Position numbers and translations under genes: made by a program. From contig NZ_CP036298.1 in the NCBI RefSeq assembly GCF_007752135.1, positions 4,030,001 through 4,094,000 of the forward strand: a stretch of 64,000 nucleotides of DNA, read 5' to 3'. The notes below the pieces were generated by a model. It made no database searches. It saw nothing but the letters and a program-made list of their open reading frames with translations, and had not been told where the DNA came from. The stretch is from Aureliella helgolandensis. GTDB taxonomy: Bacteria > Planctomycetota > Planctomycetia > Pirellulales > Pirellulaceae. Shown here one piece after another: positions 36,036 to 45,886 of the stretch (position 1 is its first letter; each line of letters opens with the position of its first letter).

Positions 36036-36551
36036 ATGCAGAAAGAGCGAAGTCGATTCACGATTCTCTATCTGATGGGGCTTACCTCATTCGGTGCGTT
36101 GGGGTGTGCAACACTCTTCAATGAATCCCCTTGGTTACGCGGATCGTTGATGACAATCATCCTCGCCCTCATCCTGAAGTCGATGATCGGAACTGCGATT
36201 TATCGGGGAAGTCGGCAAGCGTTTGCAATTGGCTATACCATTTCGACGTTCTTCTACATACTATCACTCTATACCCTCGCTGGAATCGAAACGCTTCCCT
36301 TGTTAATCACCCAATACGCTTGGGATGCATTAGAGAATTATTCGTTTAGCCTACCCGATGAGGATCATTTTTTGTTGGTCTCCGTCCTTCTATGGGGCAT
36401 GCTGTGCACCTATTCGGGAGCCCTGGCCTCTGAGTATTGGTATCGACGGCGGATCCAAGAGGTGGAGCAAGAGCCCTCGAGGGCTGGGAGGTTAGCACGG
36501 TCTACGCCCACCGTCCCTGCCACCGGTGAACGTACTACTGATCTGCCGTAG
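36036..36551 (+). CDS. small multi-spanning membrane protein
   Basis: 171 residues from the ATG at 36036 (GGGGAG 5 bases before). Four hydrophobic segments: TILYLMGLTSFGALGCATLF, LMTIILALILKSMIGTAIY, AIGYTISTFFYILSLYTLAG and FLLVSVLLWGMLCTYSGALA, then a charged cytoplasmic-looking tail with RRR and Pro/Thr. No family was recognised. It is 112 bp after the peptidase gene and may be its transcription partner. Confidence 0.7.
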   Translation: MQKERSRFTILYLMGLTSFGALGCATLFNESPWLRGSLMTIILALILKSMIGTAIYRGSRQAFAIGYTISTFFYILSLYTLAGIETLPLLITQYAWDALENYSFSLPDEDHFLLVSVLLWGMLCTYSGALASEYWYRRRIQEVEQEPSRAGRLARSTPTVPATGERTTDLP

Positions 36552-36590
36552 CCAATAAGTTCCGCCCGTTGCGCAAGTGAGATGCTTGAG

Positions 36591-37484
36591 CTAGCCTGCT
36601 AGAAGAGCGGTTGCTTCTGCGATGTCAGCAGGCAATTGCTTCTGGAGCTCACCAAGCGCATGCTGGCTGAGTCCTAGGCAATCGAGTACTTCTGGCGAAA
36701 GATTTGTCTCGTCGACTGTGCGTGTGAAGCCGGCTTTTAAATTAGCGGCCAGAATATCGGCCACATGGACGATTGTGGTGAGACCCCGTTGTTCCGGTGG
36801 AACCTGTAGCGGTTCGTGGTGGAATTCAATGGCTTGTTCCATGTGGTAGGGGAACTTCCACTGCCGGCACAAACCGGCGCCAAACGCGGCATGTGTCGCG
36901 CCGAAATTGGCAACTTCTGCAGTCTGGAAACTCAATTGCGCGTTGGAATCCAACTGCCTGATGACGTCGATGAACTTCAGCCGAAAGACCTGCAGCTCTA
37001 CCATAACCCCGACGTCGTGGATTAAACCGGTTAAAAAAGCAACATCCGGTTCAGCGGCTCGCGTCATCTTTGCGAGACTTCGGGCAATCGTCGCCGCGGC
37101 AATACTATGAATCCATAATTGACTTGGATCAAATGCCAAGTCGGTCTTGGGGGATTGAAAAACTTTGTGAAGACTGGCGGCAATGGCGGTGTTCTTGACA
37201 GCGTTTAGGCCAAGCATGACCACCGCGCGTTCCAGTGAATCAACCTTGCGTGGGACACCGTAAAATGATGAATTTGCGAGTTTGAGAATGCGTGTACCAA
37301 GGGCTGGATCGGATTCGACCACTCGTTTGATCTGCTCAACATTGGAATGAGGATCATTGACCAGTTGAATAATTTCAGCTGCGATGCTCGGCAGTGTAGC
37401 GATGCTTCGCACTTTCGCTAACGTGGTTACGACGACCGGAGCTAGCTCGGGGGTGCAGATGGGAATGGTAGAAGGTGTATTCAT
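36591..37484 (-). CDS. HDOD domain protein
   Basis: 297 residues. The HDOD fold covers about 25-230: LPSIAAEIIQLVNDPHSNVEQIKRVVESDPALGTRILKLANSSFYGVPRKVDSLERAVVMLGLNAVKN is the family pattern, and the HD-like part (AFLTGLIHDVGVMVELQ) follows. HDOD proteins are usually non-catalytic signalling scaffolds tied to cyclic-di-GMP or chemotaxis. The ATG is overlapped by the TGA of the upstream GGDEF/EAL gene (ATGA), so translation is coupled and the two products probably act together. Confidence 0.92.
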   Translation of the reverse strand: MNTPSTIPICTPELAPVVVTTLAKVRSIATLPSIAAEIIQLVNDPHSNVEQIKRVVESDPALGTRILKLANSSFYGVPRKVDSLERAVVMLGLNAVKNTAIAASLHKVFQSPKTDLAFDPSQLWIHSIAAATIARSLAKMTRAAEPDVAFLTGLIHDVGVMVELQVFRLKFIDVIRQLDSNAQLSFQTAEVANFGATHAAFGAGLCRQWKFPYHMEQAIEFHHEPLQVPPEQRGLTTIVHVADILAANLKAGFTRTVDETNLSPEVLDCLGLSQHALGELQKQLPADIAEATALLAG

Positions 37485-39805
37485 TGGGGAACTCCAGAAT
37501 GAAATGGAGTATTAGTGGGTATGCAAGAAAAGTCCATGGGAGCAGCAGGGCACCAAGCATCGACGGCCATAAACTCGGCAGGATGTAGTTCCCGAGCAAA
37601 TGCCTCGAGCTGATCTGCGGGCAAAGGTTTCGAAAACAGGAATCCTTGGCCGTATTCGCAGCCTAACGCTTGGATTAGAGTCAGTTGGTCAAAATCTTCG
37701 ATTCCCTCCGCCACAACTTCCAGATTCAAATTGGCAGCCAGTGAAACAATTGCGTGTAGAAGTGCACCGAAGTTCTGTGAGCGATTGATACTTGCTACAA
37801 ATTTTCGATCAATCTTCAGGACATCGATGGGGAATTCATTCAAGCATGAGAGGGATGAATAGCCCGTCCCAAAATCATCGATGTCGATCTTGATCCCCAA
37901 CGACTTCAGAGCGCGAATTCTGGCAATCGATGTCTCTCGCTCCTGCATGATCATGCTCTCGGCTAATTCCAAGTGCAATGAAGCGGGTAGGATGGAATGC
38001 CGAGCAAGGTTGTCTTGGACGATTGCAGCTAGGTTGGGTTGCAGCAGTTGCCGACGAGAGACTTTGACGTGCATATTTGGCGGGGCTGTGGCGGCTAACG
38101 CGTGCCGCCATTCTGCCATTTGACGGCAGGCTTCGTTTAAGACCCAATTGCCAATCAAGCCAATCAACTCCGTTTCTTCCGCAATCGGTATGAATTCATC
38201 GGGCCCCACCAGTCCTCGGACGGGATGGTTCCACCGGACGAGCGCTTCGACTCCTTCGAGTTTGCCAGTCTCGAGCGAGATGATGGGTTGATACTCTAGG
38301 GCGAACTCTTCCCGTGCGATTGCGCCTCGCAATTCATGTTCGATCCTCAGCCTGGCTTCAGCTTTCTCGCGTAGTGCGGTGTCAAATACAATGTAGTTGG
38401 CTTTGCCACCCGCTTTGGCTCCATACATCGCCAGGTCAGCGTCTCGCAACATTTCACTGGCGAAGCGATAATGATTCTTGTTGGTAGCAATCCCGATGCT
38501 GGCTGTAGAATAGACCGTGTGGTTGCCGAGGTTGTAGCCCTGTGAAAAGGCTTCGAGGAGCCGGTTGGCGACGCCATGAACGTCTTCGAGATTACTAAGG
38601 TTTTGAATGAGCACGACAAATTCGTCGCCTCCGAGTCGGGCGGCCTGCGCGTGGCTATTGGGCGGTGCAGCGGTCTTCAAGGTTTGGCGAAGAAGGACCG
38701 AGATGGCTTTCAGCAGCTGATCGCCGACTTCGTGCCCCAGGCAATCGTTCACCAACTTAAATCGGTCGAAATCCAGGAAGAGTAGTGCAAATTCCTTGTC
38801 ATCTTGACGATCGATCGTGACCTGCAGAGAACGCAGGATTGCATCTCGGTTTGGTAAGCCGGTTAACGTGTCGGTATAGGCTAACTCATGGAGTTGAGCC
38901 TCCAGGCGTTTACGCTCACTGATGTCGACTTGGAGCGCAAAATAACTATGCGGCTTGCCATTCTCATCCAACATGGGGGCGATTGTCGTGTCCAACCAGT
39001 AGAGCGAACCATCCTTGGCGCGATTGCAGATCTCACCATGCCAGATTTTGCCTTGACCGATGGTTGCGTACATTCTTCGGAAGAAGGTCCTTGAGTGTTG
39101 GTGCGACTTAAGCATGCGATGATTCTGTGCGATCAGCTCGTGTCGTGCGTAGCCAGATAGCTTGCAGAAATTGTCGTTGACTTCCAGGATCTTGCCTGTG
39201 ACATCGGTGACAGCCACAATTCCTGCCGCGCTCACTGCACATTGAAACGCCTTCAGTTGCCGCCGCATCAACTCGTCGGCTTGGAGTTGCTCTGAGACCT
39301 TGTTTGATTCGCGTGTCTTGAGTGCCCAGGCAAGCAGAACTTGGTAGAGATCGTGACGATCCCACGGCTTGGTCAGCACCAATCCGGGATTTCCGGTCTG
39401 AAACATGCCATGCAGGTTTTCGCGTTGTCTTTCATTCGCATCCGCGCATAAAACGACGAGAATATCGCTCGAGTGCGTGCGAAGTTCATGGAGAGTCTGT
39501 CGCTCGGATCTCGAGAGATGGTCAACATCTTCCAGATCTACGAAAACGATGGAGTAGGGGTGACCTTCCTGCTGGGCTCTCTGGAGGTAATGCAGTCCGC
39601 CGTCAACGAGTGATCCCGTATCGAGGGTTGCGTCGCACTTTCCTGCTGAGAACTCCCTTCCCTGCAGCCAAGAGAACACTCTGGAGTGTCGCGCACCAGA
39701 GTCGAGTTGGAGCGACAGTAGTGCGGCTATATCCCTGCAGGCCGAATGACTAGTGCTTAGCACCAGCATTCGTTGATTCCTGTCGTCTAGGCCTGAAAAC
39801 TGCAT
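37481..39805 (-). CDS. receiver-like/PAS/GGDEF/EAL cyclic-di-GMP protein
   Basis: 774 residues. Residues 10-165 resemble a receiver domain: Asp90 in IVFVDLED and Lys146 in VLTKPWD match the phospho-acceptor and switch positions, but the core is divergent. PAS at about 180-300 (NDNFCKLSGYARHELI ... YFALQVDISERK); GGDEF at about 305-480 with an intact LGGDEF (392-396); EAL at about 490-745 with VEALVRW and DDFGTGYSSL. It may make and break cyclic-di-GMP. The residues five before GGDEF do not form an RxxD inhibitory site. It is coupled by ATGA to an HDOD gene. Confidence 0.93.
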   Translation of the reverse strand: MQFSGLDDRNQRMLVLSTSHSACRDIAALLSLQLDSGARHSRVFSWLQGREFSAGKCDATLDTGSLVDGGLHYLQRAQQEGHPYSIVFVDLEDVDHLSRSERQTLHELRTHSSDILVVLCADANERQRENLHGMFQTGNPGLVLTKPWDRHDLYQVLLAWALKTRESNKVSEQLQADELMRRQLKAFQCAVSAAGIVAVTDVTGKILEVNDNFCKLSGYARHELIAQNHRMLKSHQHSRTFFRRMYATIGQGKIWHGEICNRAKDGSLYWLDTTIAPMLDENGKPHSYFALQVDISERKRLEAQLHELAYTDTLTGLPNRDAILRSLQVTIDRQDDKEFALLFLDFDRFKLVNDCLGHEVGDQLLKAISVLLRQTLKTAAPPNSHAQAARLGGDEFVVLIQNLSNLEDVHGVANRLLEAFSQGYNLGNHTVYSTASIGIATNKNHYRFASEMLRDADLAMYGAKAGGKANYIVFDTALREKAEARLRIEHELRGAIAREEFALEYQPIISLETGKLEGVEALVRWNHPVRGLVGPDEFIPIAEETELIGLIGNWVLNEACRQMAEWRHALAATAPPNMHVKVSRRQLLQPNLAAIVQDNLARHSILPASLHLELAESMIMQERETSIARIRALKSLGIKIDIDDFGTGYSSLSCLNEFPIDVLKIDRKFVASINRSQNFGALLHAIVSLAANLNLEVVAEGIEDFDQLTLIQALGCEYGQGFLFSKPLPADQLEAFARELHPAEFMAVDAWCPAAPMDFSCIPTNTPFHSGVPQ

Positions 39806-40238
39806 GGGAAGATATCTCAGAAAAGTTGGGGCTAGATGCGTGGACTTTGGGTTTTATTTGCCATTTAGCACCAAACTCGTAGAAGCTAACAACTCTAGGT
39901 TGCGATTAGTTAGGAGCGAAATCCAAAGTTGAAATTACGTAGTAATTCCTAAGGGGGGATGGCGGGATGTGCAGCTACTAGGACCGGAGCTGCCAATTTC
40001 GTTGTTATTCGTTCGTGTCGCCACCTGTCCGAGCGTTCTATTGGCGCGATAATCGACAAAGCTCCTCCGATCAGCTCTGCCGTCATTATCGAACAGGGTG
40101 TTACGAGCGTGAGATTACGAACAACGCATTGGTACGGATTCGCTCCGCAGCAGAAGAGATGCGCTTAGCTCTGGGGGCAGCTTGCACTGGCGAAGGGACG
40201 CACTGAGAGCGCGCAGCGCTGGCAGAGTCCCGTTGTTC
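39806..40238. other. intergenic region
   Basis: 433 bp between two minus-strand genes, containing the promoter of the cyclic-di-GMP gene. No other feature recognised; small ORFs at 39959-40206 overlap one another and are not called. Confidence 0.4.
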
Positions 40239-41534
40239 TCAGCTCAACTTAAAGACGGTTCTCAGTTCTTCGATAACCGATGCGGGCATGGCAGAAATCT
40301 GACCGATCACGGTAGCATTAATCACCGCCTCGGCTGTCGACTCAAGCACCTCAAGTCGATCGAAAGCATCCAGCACGGTTGAGCCTGTCACAAGCACCCC
40401 ATCATTTTGCAAGATGGCAGCTGGCATGGAAACGGATATTTTCTCTGCGATGCTCCCGTCATTTCTGTACTGCACTCCGTAGGGCACGCGTTGGACATCG
40501 CGCAGAAATACGTAGCTCTCTGGGATGGTCCGCACATCGAAGGCAACATCTGTCACACTAAATGCCGTGGCGTTTACCGGATGTGCAAAAACGATCGATT
40601 GCACCGCGGGGTGTTTGTCGTAGATAGCTTGGTGGGCCCGCGCCGCTCGGCTTGCCAACTTCCCAGATTCGCGCCTGTCGCCACTCACCAGGACGATGTC
40701 CTCGGGACACAGGAGTTCGCGATCCTTTTGCGTTGGTGTGATGAGAAACGATGTATCATCAAGCCGGGCTGAGAAGCTTCCTTCGGTGCTGATCAAAAGG
40801 CGTTGGCGGCATCCGCGTCGGACAAAGTCGCACAGTTGCAGCCTTAGCTCTTGCTCTTGGCCGGTGGCGCTGCCTGGTTCAAGGGATGCAAAATCGACTC
40901 CGCGATTGCTGGCCATTTCCAATTGCTCATCGTCCAATACGCGCACCGGTCCCAATTGTCGCGCTTTGATGTGAGTTTTTCCAGCGAATTCGAATGCTTC
41001 AAATCGCTGAAAGGCATCAGCCAGTGACTCACCACCCACGACCACACCGTGGTTCTCTAGAATGACACTGTCACATCCCTCCTTAAACGTGGCGGCAATA
41101 TTTTCTCCCAACTCCTGGGTGCCGGGACAAGCGTACGGACTAAAGCCGACGCGACCACAGACCGAATGCGCTTGGTGAAATAGACGCGTATCGGGAGTCT
41201 GCTGACAGATACTGTAGGCCACTAGCGCAACTGGGTGCGCGTGCACGATTGCACGCAGATCTGGTCTGGCTGCATAGATCGCTTGATGGAACGGAAATTC
41301 AGACGAAGGAGCATGGCTCCCTTCAATCGTTCCGTCGGGCCGCACGCAGACAATGTCGTTGCGAGTCAGGTTTCCCTTGTCGACGCGGGCGGGGGAAATC
41401 CAAATATTCCCCTCGGCATCGAGGATCGACAAATTGCCACCCGAGGTTGTGGTCATTCGATAGCGATAGATGCGATCCATGGTGCGCATGATCTGATCGC
41501 GAGGATGCACCAAATTTCGAGCCGTATTTGTCAT
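40239..41534 (-). CDS. tandem class II aldolase/adducin protein, second domain degenerate
   Basis: 431 residues from ATG 41534 (AGGTG just before). Two class II aldolase/adducin domains occur in a row (about 5-205 and 230-425). Domain 1 keeps the zinc site and acid: Glu79 ([10 protein letters not shown]), His98 and His100 (VHAHP) and His162 (ENHGVV). In domain 2 the aligned residues are Ala297, Phe316, His318 and Asp378 ([19 protein letters not shown]), so three of four are lost. Domain 1 should cleave a sugar-1-phosphate or act as a decarboxylase; domain 2 may be structural. It is followed upstream by an aldehyde dehydrogenase on the same strand, a pairing typical of sugar-derived lactaldehyde breakdown. 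Confidence 0.88.
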   Translation of the reverse strand: MTNTARNLVHPRDQIMRTMDRIYRYRMTTTSGGNLSILDAEGNIWISPARVDKGNLTRNDIVCVRPDGTIEGSHAPSSEFPFHQAIYAARPDLRAIVHAHPVALVAYSICQQTPDTRLFHQAHSVCGRVGFSPYACPGTQELGENIAATFKEGCDSVILENHGVVVGGESLADAFQRFEAFEFAGKTHIKARQLGPVRVLDDEQLEMASNRGVDFASLEPGSATGQEQELRLQLCDFVRRGCRQRLLISTEGSFSARLDDTSFLITPTQKDRELLCPEDIVLVSGDRRESGKLASRAARAHQAIYDKHPAVQSIVFAHPVNATAFSVTDVAFDVRTIPESYVFLRDVQRVPYGVQYRNDGSIAEKISVSMPAAILQNDGVLVTGSTVLDAFDRLEVLESTAEAVINATVIGQISAMPASVIEELRTVFKLS

Positions 41535-41610
41535 GAGCACCTAACCGTCGGTTCGTCTAAGTTTGTAAGTTCGCTGTTCCATCACGACTCGGTCTCTATC
41601 GCGTAGGATG

Positions 41611-43107
41611 CTACTTCGCGGGTAGTGGTCGAACCACTGAGGTGCTGCGGTAGTAGTCCATCAGTGTCTCCGGGGAAAGAACTCCGCCACCGAGTCCGCT
41701 ACGTTTGACGCCACCATAGGGTACGCCTTGTGCAAACACATTGTGCGCATTGATCCAACTGTTGCCTGCTTCCATGGCTTCGGCGACTCTTGCCGCTCGT
41801 GCACTGTCGGCAGTCCAGACGCTGTTGGCCAATCCATAGTCGGTATCATTGGCCATTTGGATCGCTTCTTCTTCGGATTCAAACGTAGCCAGGTAGGCGA
41901 CGGGCCCAAAGATTTCTTCCCGAGCTGCGACATTGTCTAGGCTGCCGGACAACAAGGCTGGCTTCACATAGTTTCCTTGGTATCCCTCGACGGTCGCGGG
42001 GCCTCCGCCGTAAATGCATTCTGCTCCACCGGCGGTTCCCTTTTGTTGGTACCCCAGCACTCTGTCGCACTGCTTGGGATTTACAACCGGCCCCATCTGG
42101 CTATTGGGATCGAGCGGGTGCCCGATTCGAATAGCGCTCATCAGCTGCTTGCACTCTTCGACGAATTCGTTGTAGATGCTTTTCTGTATGAGCCAACGCG
42201 TGGCGTCGCAGCAAACCTGTCCAGAGTGGAACGTGATGGCGCCCACCAAGGCGGCTGCGGTGGCTGGCACATCCACATCATCGAAGACCACGGCTGCTCC
42301 CTTTCCACCGAGCTCCAACTTGACTGGCACGAGATTGCGTCCACAAGCTTCTCCCACCAACTGTCCAACTTCGGGGGAGCCAGTGAAAGACATCCGTTTG
42401 ATTTTAGAATTGTGCGTTAGCGCTGATCCCACTGTGGCTCCGCGACCTGTGACGACGTTGATGACACCCGGCGGAACGCCCACCTCTGTTGCTAGCCGCG
42501 CCAGATAGATGGCGGATAGGGAAGTGTCCTCAGCCGGTTTGATGACTACGGTATTGCCTGCGGCCAACGCGGGGGAGATGCCCCAACCGATTAGAAGGAA
42601 GGGGAAGTTCCAAGGGAAGATAAAGGCACAGGCACCCCACGGTTGCTTGTAGGTCCAGGCCTCAAAACCATCCACGTCCAACTTGGTGCGCTTCGGAACG
42701 TCGTTCGCCAATTTGACAAAGTATCGCAAGGTGTCGACGAAGTTCTGCACGTCTCCTTGAGCTTGCGCTTCGATCTTGCCGGCATCCAGCGCCTCGATCT
42801 GTCCAATGATTGCTTTGCGTTGCTCAACAGCATCCGCCAATCGCAAGAGAATTGAGCTGCGCTGCTCGAGCGGAAGGGCGGCCCAATCGGCGAACGAAGC
42901 GTTGGCAATATCAACTGCTCGATCGACTTCCGCTGTCGTCAATTCTTCAATGTCGGCAATCTTCTCACCCGAGCCAGGGTCGATGGTCGGAATCAGCTCG
43001 CCAGAGGCAGCGGGAAAGTTCTTCCCGCCCACGAAGCTCGTTAGCGGGCTACCTTTCAAGAATGCTTCAACTTCGGGTAGCAATTTAATGGCGGTTGAAA
43101 GGCTCAT
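41611..43107 (-). CDS. NAD(P)-dependent aldehyde dehydrogenase
   Basis: 498 residues from ATG 43107; an upstream in-frame start at 43161 adds 18 unlikely residues. Catalytic Cys299 (HSGQVCCDA) and Glu265 (LELGGKG) are in place, with FIFPWNFPFLLIGW, NVVTGRG and FTGSPEVGQL forming the cofactor pocket and EEIFGPVAYLATF and NSVWTADSARAARVAEAMEAGNSW at the C-terminal side. It oxidises an aldehyde to an acid. It is 76 bp upstream of the tandem aldolase on the same strand, so the product of the aldolase (e.g. lactaldehyde or glycolaldehyde) is a plausible substrate. Confidence 0.93.
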   Translation of the reverse strand: MSLSTAIKLLPEVEAFLKGSPLTSFVGGKNFPAASGELIPTIDPGSGEKIADIEELTTAEVDRAVDIANASFADWAALPLEQRSSILLRLADAVEQRKAIIGQIEALDAGKIEAQAQGDVQNFVDTLRYFVKLANDVPKRTKLDVDGFEAWTYKQPWGACAFIFPWNFPFLLIGWGISPALAAGNTVVIKPAEDTSLSAIYLARLATEVGVPPGVINVVTGRGATVGSALTHNSKIKRMSFTGSPEVGQLVGEACGRNLVPVKLELGGKGAAVVFDDVDVPATAAALVGAITFHSGQVCCDATRWLIQKSIYNEFVEECKQLMSAIRIGHPLDPNSQMGPVVNPKQCDRVLGYQQKGTAGGAECIYGGGPATVEGYQGNYVKPALLSGSLDNVAAREEIFGPVAYLATFESEEEAIQMANDTDYGLANSVWTADSARAARVAEAMEAGNSWINAHNVFAQGVPYGGVKRSGLGGGVLSPETLMDYYRSTSVVRPLPAK

Positions 43108-43191
43108 GTGAGCAACTCCTGCGAGGATCCAGTGGTTGGGGTAGCATGAAGGCGGTGCCAATATAGCAAGTTGGCAGATCGCTTGCTCGAC

Positions 43192-45654
43192 CTAGTCGAC
43201 AATCGCCTTGGCGGCAATTTCCGTATAGACCTTGCGAGCTTGATCGTATGCCGCTTTAGCCGATTCTATCTCTTCTTGACGAATTCGTTGACTCTTTTGG
43301 CTCCAGCAGACTTCTACCGCATCACGGCACCACTCAGCGCTCCGTCGACTCGCGTGTATGGGCTGATTGTCAACGATCACAAAGATGGGGTTGCTGTGCA
43401 TTGAAGGCAGTATTCGAAGGGCGACCCAGGACGAATGTGGTATCTCGATATCAAACGTCAGCGATTGGGGAGTTCCGTCCGCTACGATTTGCTGCTCTGC
43501 AACGGCCTGTCCGTTGACGATCACCTCGACGGGAACCTGTCGAGTTTCTCCGACCCGGGCACGTTCGAGGTGCCAGTAAGGTTTTTCGTCCAATCGTCGA
43601 GCAGCGATCTCGCGTCCGAAAGCATCTCTTTGCTCTGGTAGATAGGCTGCGACGGTGCATTCCACGCGTTGTATTCCGCCTGCGGCAAGATCTATCTGAC
43701 TTGCTATCGCCTCGGTTGCAGGAACTCCCTCAGGCTTACTCCCCAAGGCTCGGTCCGCAATCGAAAAGCTCAGCAAATGGCTTGCGCCATCTCCCACGTA
43801 GCTACGTCCATCCTTCAGCCCTTGCACCCAATCTTGGTACTTGAGTTCGTTGGCCGACTTCAAACCAGGTACTTGGACATAACTGCGTCCCAGGCCGACC
43901 CGTTCCCCGTAGATGCAGGGGAAGTCCGTTTCGCCGCTGATTCTGGACCGAAAACCACAATTGAGGGTGTGGTACCAAATGTTCATCTCCCAGATGACTG
44001 GGGTGTCCACGGCACTAATGAAATCGCAGACGTTCTGTGTCGCGGCCACGATGAATTCATTGGCGCCGATCCCATCGAAGGGCGGCAGTGCATAGTCTGG
44101 TAAACGATCTGCAGCGCGGCTCCCCTCGGTGCTTGCCGCTCCGCCCCATTGATTGGGCAATCCCCCACGCTGTCCATTGGATAGGTAGTCGGGAAGGGCC
44201 AGGCCCCAACCGCTGTGGCTATAACCCACCACGCCACCTTGCTCCTTGCCCCATTTCAAAACAGGTAGAGTCCAGCTGGGCCACTCTTCGATGGTCTCTG
44301 TTCCGGGATAGTCGTCTTCGCTGAGGTTCAATAGGCACAGATGTCCCGCATGCGAAGAGGGAAAACCACTCACCTCAACGTCGTACCGCATCAAATTGCC
44401 AGGCTGCGACATTTCCGAAACCTTGCCATCGAAGTACTGCTTCTGAAAATACCAACAGGGGCCCCAACTCAAGACGCACCCGACGTTTAAGTCCTCTCCA
44501 ATTAAATGACGCACCATGTCGCGCGGGGTTACACCCTCAGTCGGATTCTCATAGTGCGCGCAACCGGCCGCGTGGACGTGATGGTCCCCAGAGAACCATC
44601 CCTGCTTGGCCATATGGATCCAACGTTGCAGCCGGACCTCGAGGCCTTGGGTGGAACTCTCTTGATCGACGACTAAGGAAATGGGAGTCGCAAGGTATTC
44701 GGGGCCACGATAGGCGGTGATGTCGTAGGTCCCCGGGGCCAACTGGAGTGTTTCACCATCGCTTCGGTAGACCTGTTCATGGAAGAAGAAATCAGGAGCG
44801 AGTCGCCGCGACGGGTTCGGGTAGACGCGTCCCCTACGGTCCTTGATCAGCAAGCTACAAGTGGTGGGCTGGCCATCTTCATCCCGAATGGTTAACGGTA
44901 TTTGAAGCGAAGGCCGACAGGCGAAAAGGATCGGCAATTCGCTGCGGAAACCCAGGTCTTGTGTTCCCTGACCGACGTGCATCGCCAAGGTGGCTTCACG
45001 CTGCCCTGCGTCGCGGCTGTAGAGTTGCAATATGCGGTATTCAACTGGCAATCCCGACAGATTGGGACTCAGCGGTTGAGCCGTCACCGCGGCGATGTCC
45101 AGCCAGCGGCGGTTCGCGGTGGCTGGGGGGATTTTCATTTCGGGTTTGGAGGCTGAGGTGCTGCGACGCACCATCGGCAGAGCTTGCTCACTTGAGCAAT
45201 CCAGCGGGGCAGTAACCCCTGCTTCGTTCACGACCTTGACAAGGAAGTTCGTCCACCCCAACTGGTCCAATTGGGCTGCCGCTGGTCCCCGCGCCACTTT
45301 GACCCGACTTTCCGGATTAATGTGAACCACCAACAAGCATTGTTGATCGAGAAGCTTTTGGATTTCGTTCACGACGTGCGCATCGTCGGTTGATTCCGAG
45401 AGCTGCTGGAGCAATTCCGTCGCGCTGCTCGGTAGTGGGCTACCCGCTAGCTGGAGTGCTTGCACCACACGCTGCACACCAGCCTCCAAGGGCTGGCGTT
45501 CAACTGGGATGGTTGGTTGCAATTGCTGCGCATGTACCGCAGGGGAAAGCACGGCTCCTATCGCCAAAATTCCAATCCAACTCAGTGCGTTGTTGAATGA
45601 CGGCAGCCGTACCTTGCCAGGAAATTTGTACGATTGAAGAAAAAGCATATGCAT
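43192..45654 (-). CDS. CehA/McbA-type PHP metallohydrolase, exported
   Basis: 820 residues from ATG 45654 (ATG 45648 and an upstream frame start at 45726 are alternatives; no clear ribosome site decides). A signal/anchor LSWIGILAIGAVLSPAVHAQQ is followed by a 300-residue N-terminal part of unknown fold. The PHP-type metal site GWFSGDHHVHAAG begins near residue 353, with further conserved stretches (CVLSWGPCWYFQKQYFD, GYSHSGWGLAL, DTPVIWEMNIWYHTLNCGFR, GLKDGRSYVGDG). CehA/McbA enzymes cleave esters or carbamates, but most planctomycete members have unknown substrates. It follows the DUF1501 gene on the same strand and may be part of that regulated block. Confidence 0.83.
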   Translation of the reverse strand: MHMLFLQSYKFPGKVRLPSFNNALSWIGILAIGAVLSPAVHAQQLQPTIPVERQPLEAGVQRVVQALQLAGSPLPSSATELLQQLSESTDDAHVVNEIQKLLDQQCLLVVHINPESRVKVARGPAAAQLDQLGWTNFLVKVVNEAGVTAPLDCSSEQALPMVRRSTSASKPEMKIPPATANRRWLDIAAVTAQPLSPNLSGLPVEYRILQLYSRDAGQREATLAMHVGQGTQDLGFRSELPILFACRPSLQIPLTIRDEDGQPTTCSLLIKDRRGRVYPNPSRRLAPDFFFHEQVYRSDGETLQLAPGTYDITAYRGPEYLATPISLVVDQESSTQGLEVRLQRWIHMAKQGWFSGDHHVHAAGCAHYENPTEGVTPRDMVRHLIGEDLNVGCVLSWGPCWYFQKQYFDGKVSEMSQPGNLMRYDVEVSGFPSSHAGHLCLLNLSEDDYPGTETIEEWPSWTLPVLKWGKEQGGVVGYSHSGWGLALPDYLSNGQRGGLPNQWGGAASTEGSRAADRLPDYALPPFDGIGANEFIVAATQNVCDFISAVDTPVIWEMNIWYHTLNCGFRSRISGETDFPCIYGERVGLGRSYVQVPGLKSANELKYQDWVQGLKDGRSYVGDGASHLLSFSIADRALGSKPEGVPATEAIASQIDLAAGGIQRVECTVAAYLPEQRDAFGREIAARRLDEKPYWHLERARVGETRQVPVEVIVNGQAVAEQQIVADGTPQSLTFDIEIPHSSWVALRILPSMHSNPIFVIVDNQPIHASRRSAEWCRDAVEVCWSQKSQRIRQEEIESAKAAYDQARKVYTEIAAKAIVD

Positions 45655-45886
45655 CGCTCTGCAGTAAAGGAGACCGTCTTCGCCCAGTCGCCCCAACACT
45701 TTGTGCAGATTCTTTAGGCGACACAACCATCAACAGGACGCAGGTTATGATATCACGTCCTCGTTCCCGTTGCAGCGAGCTGACTTCCCAAAATTGGCTG
45801 GCGGCAAAACAGTTGAATCGATGCCGCCGAACCAAGCGAGAAACTACCCGTCACCTCGGCATCATGACCGCCCACCTAATCCAGTG

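Noticed and set aside
40239-43107. Aldolase plus aldehyde dehydrogenase as part of a bacterial microcompartment locus
   Set aside because: Planctomycete microcompartments do contain such enzymes, but no shell protein gene, PduL or encapsulation peptide is visible nearby.
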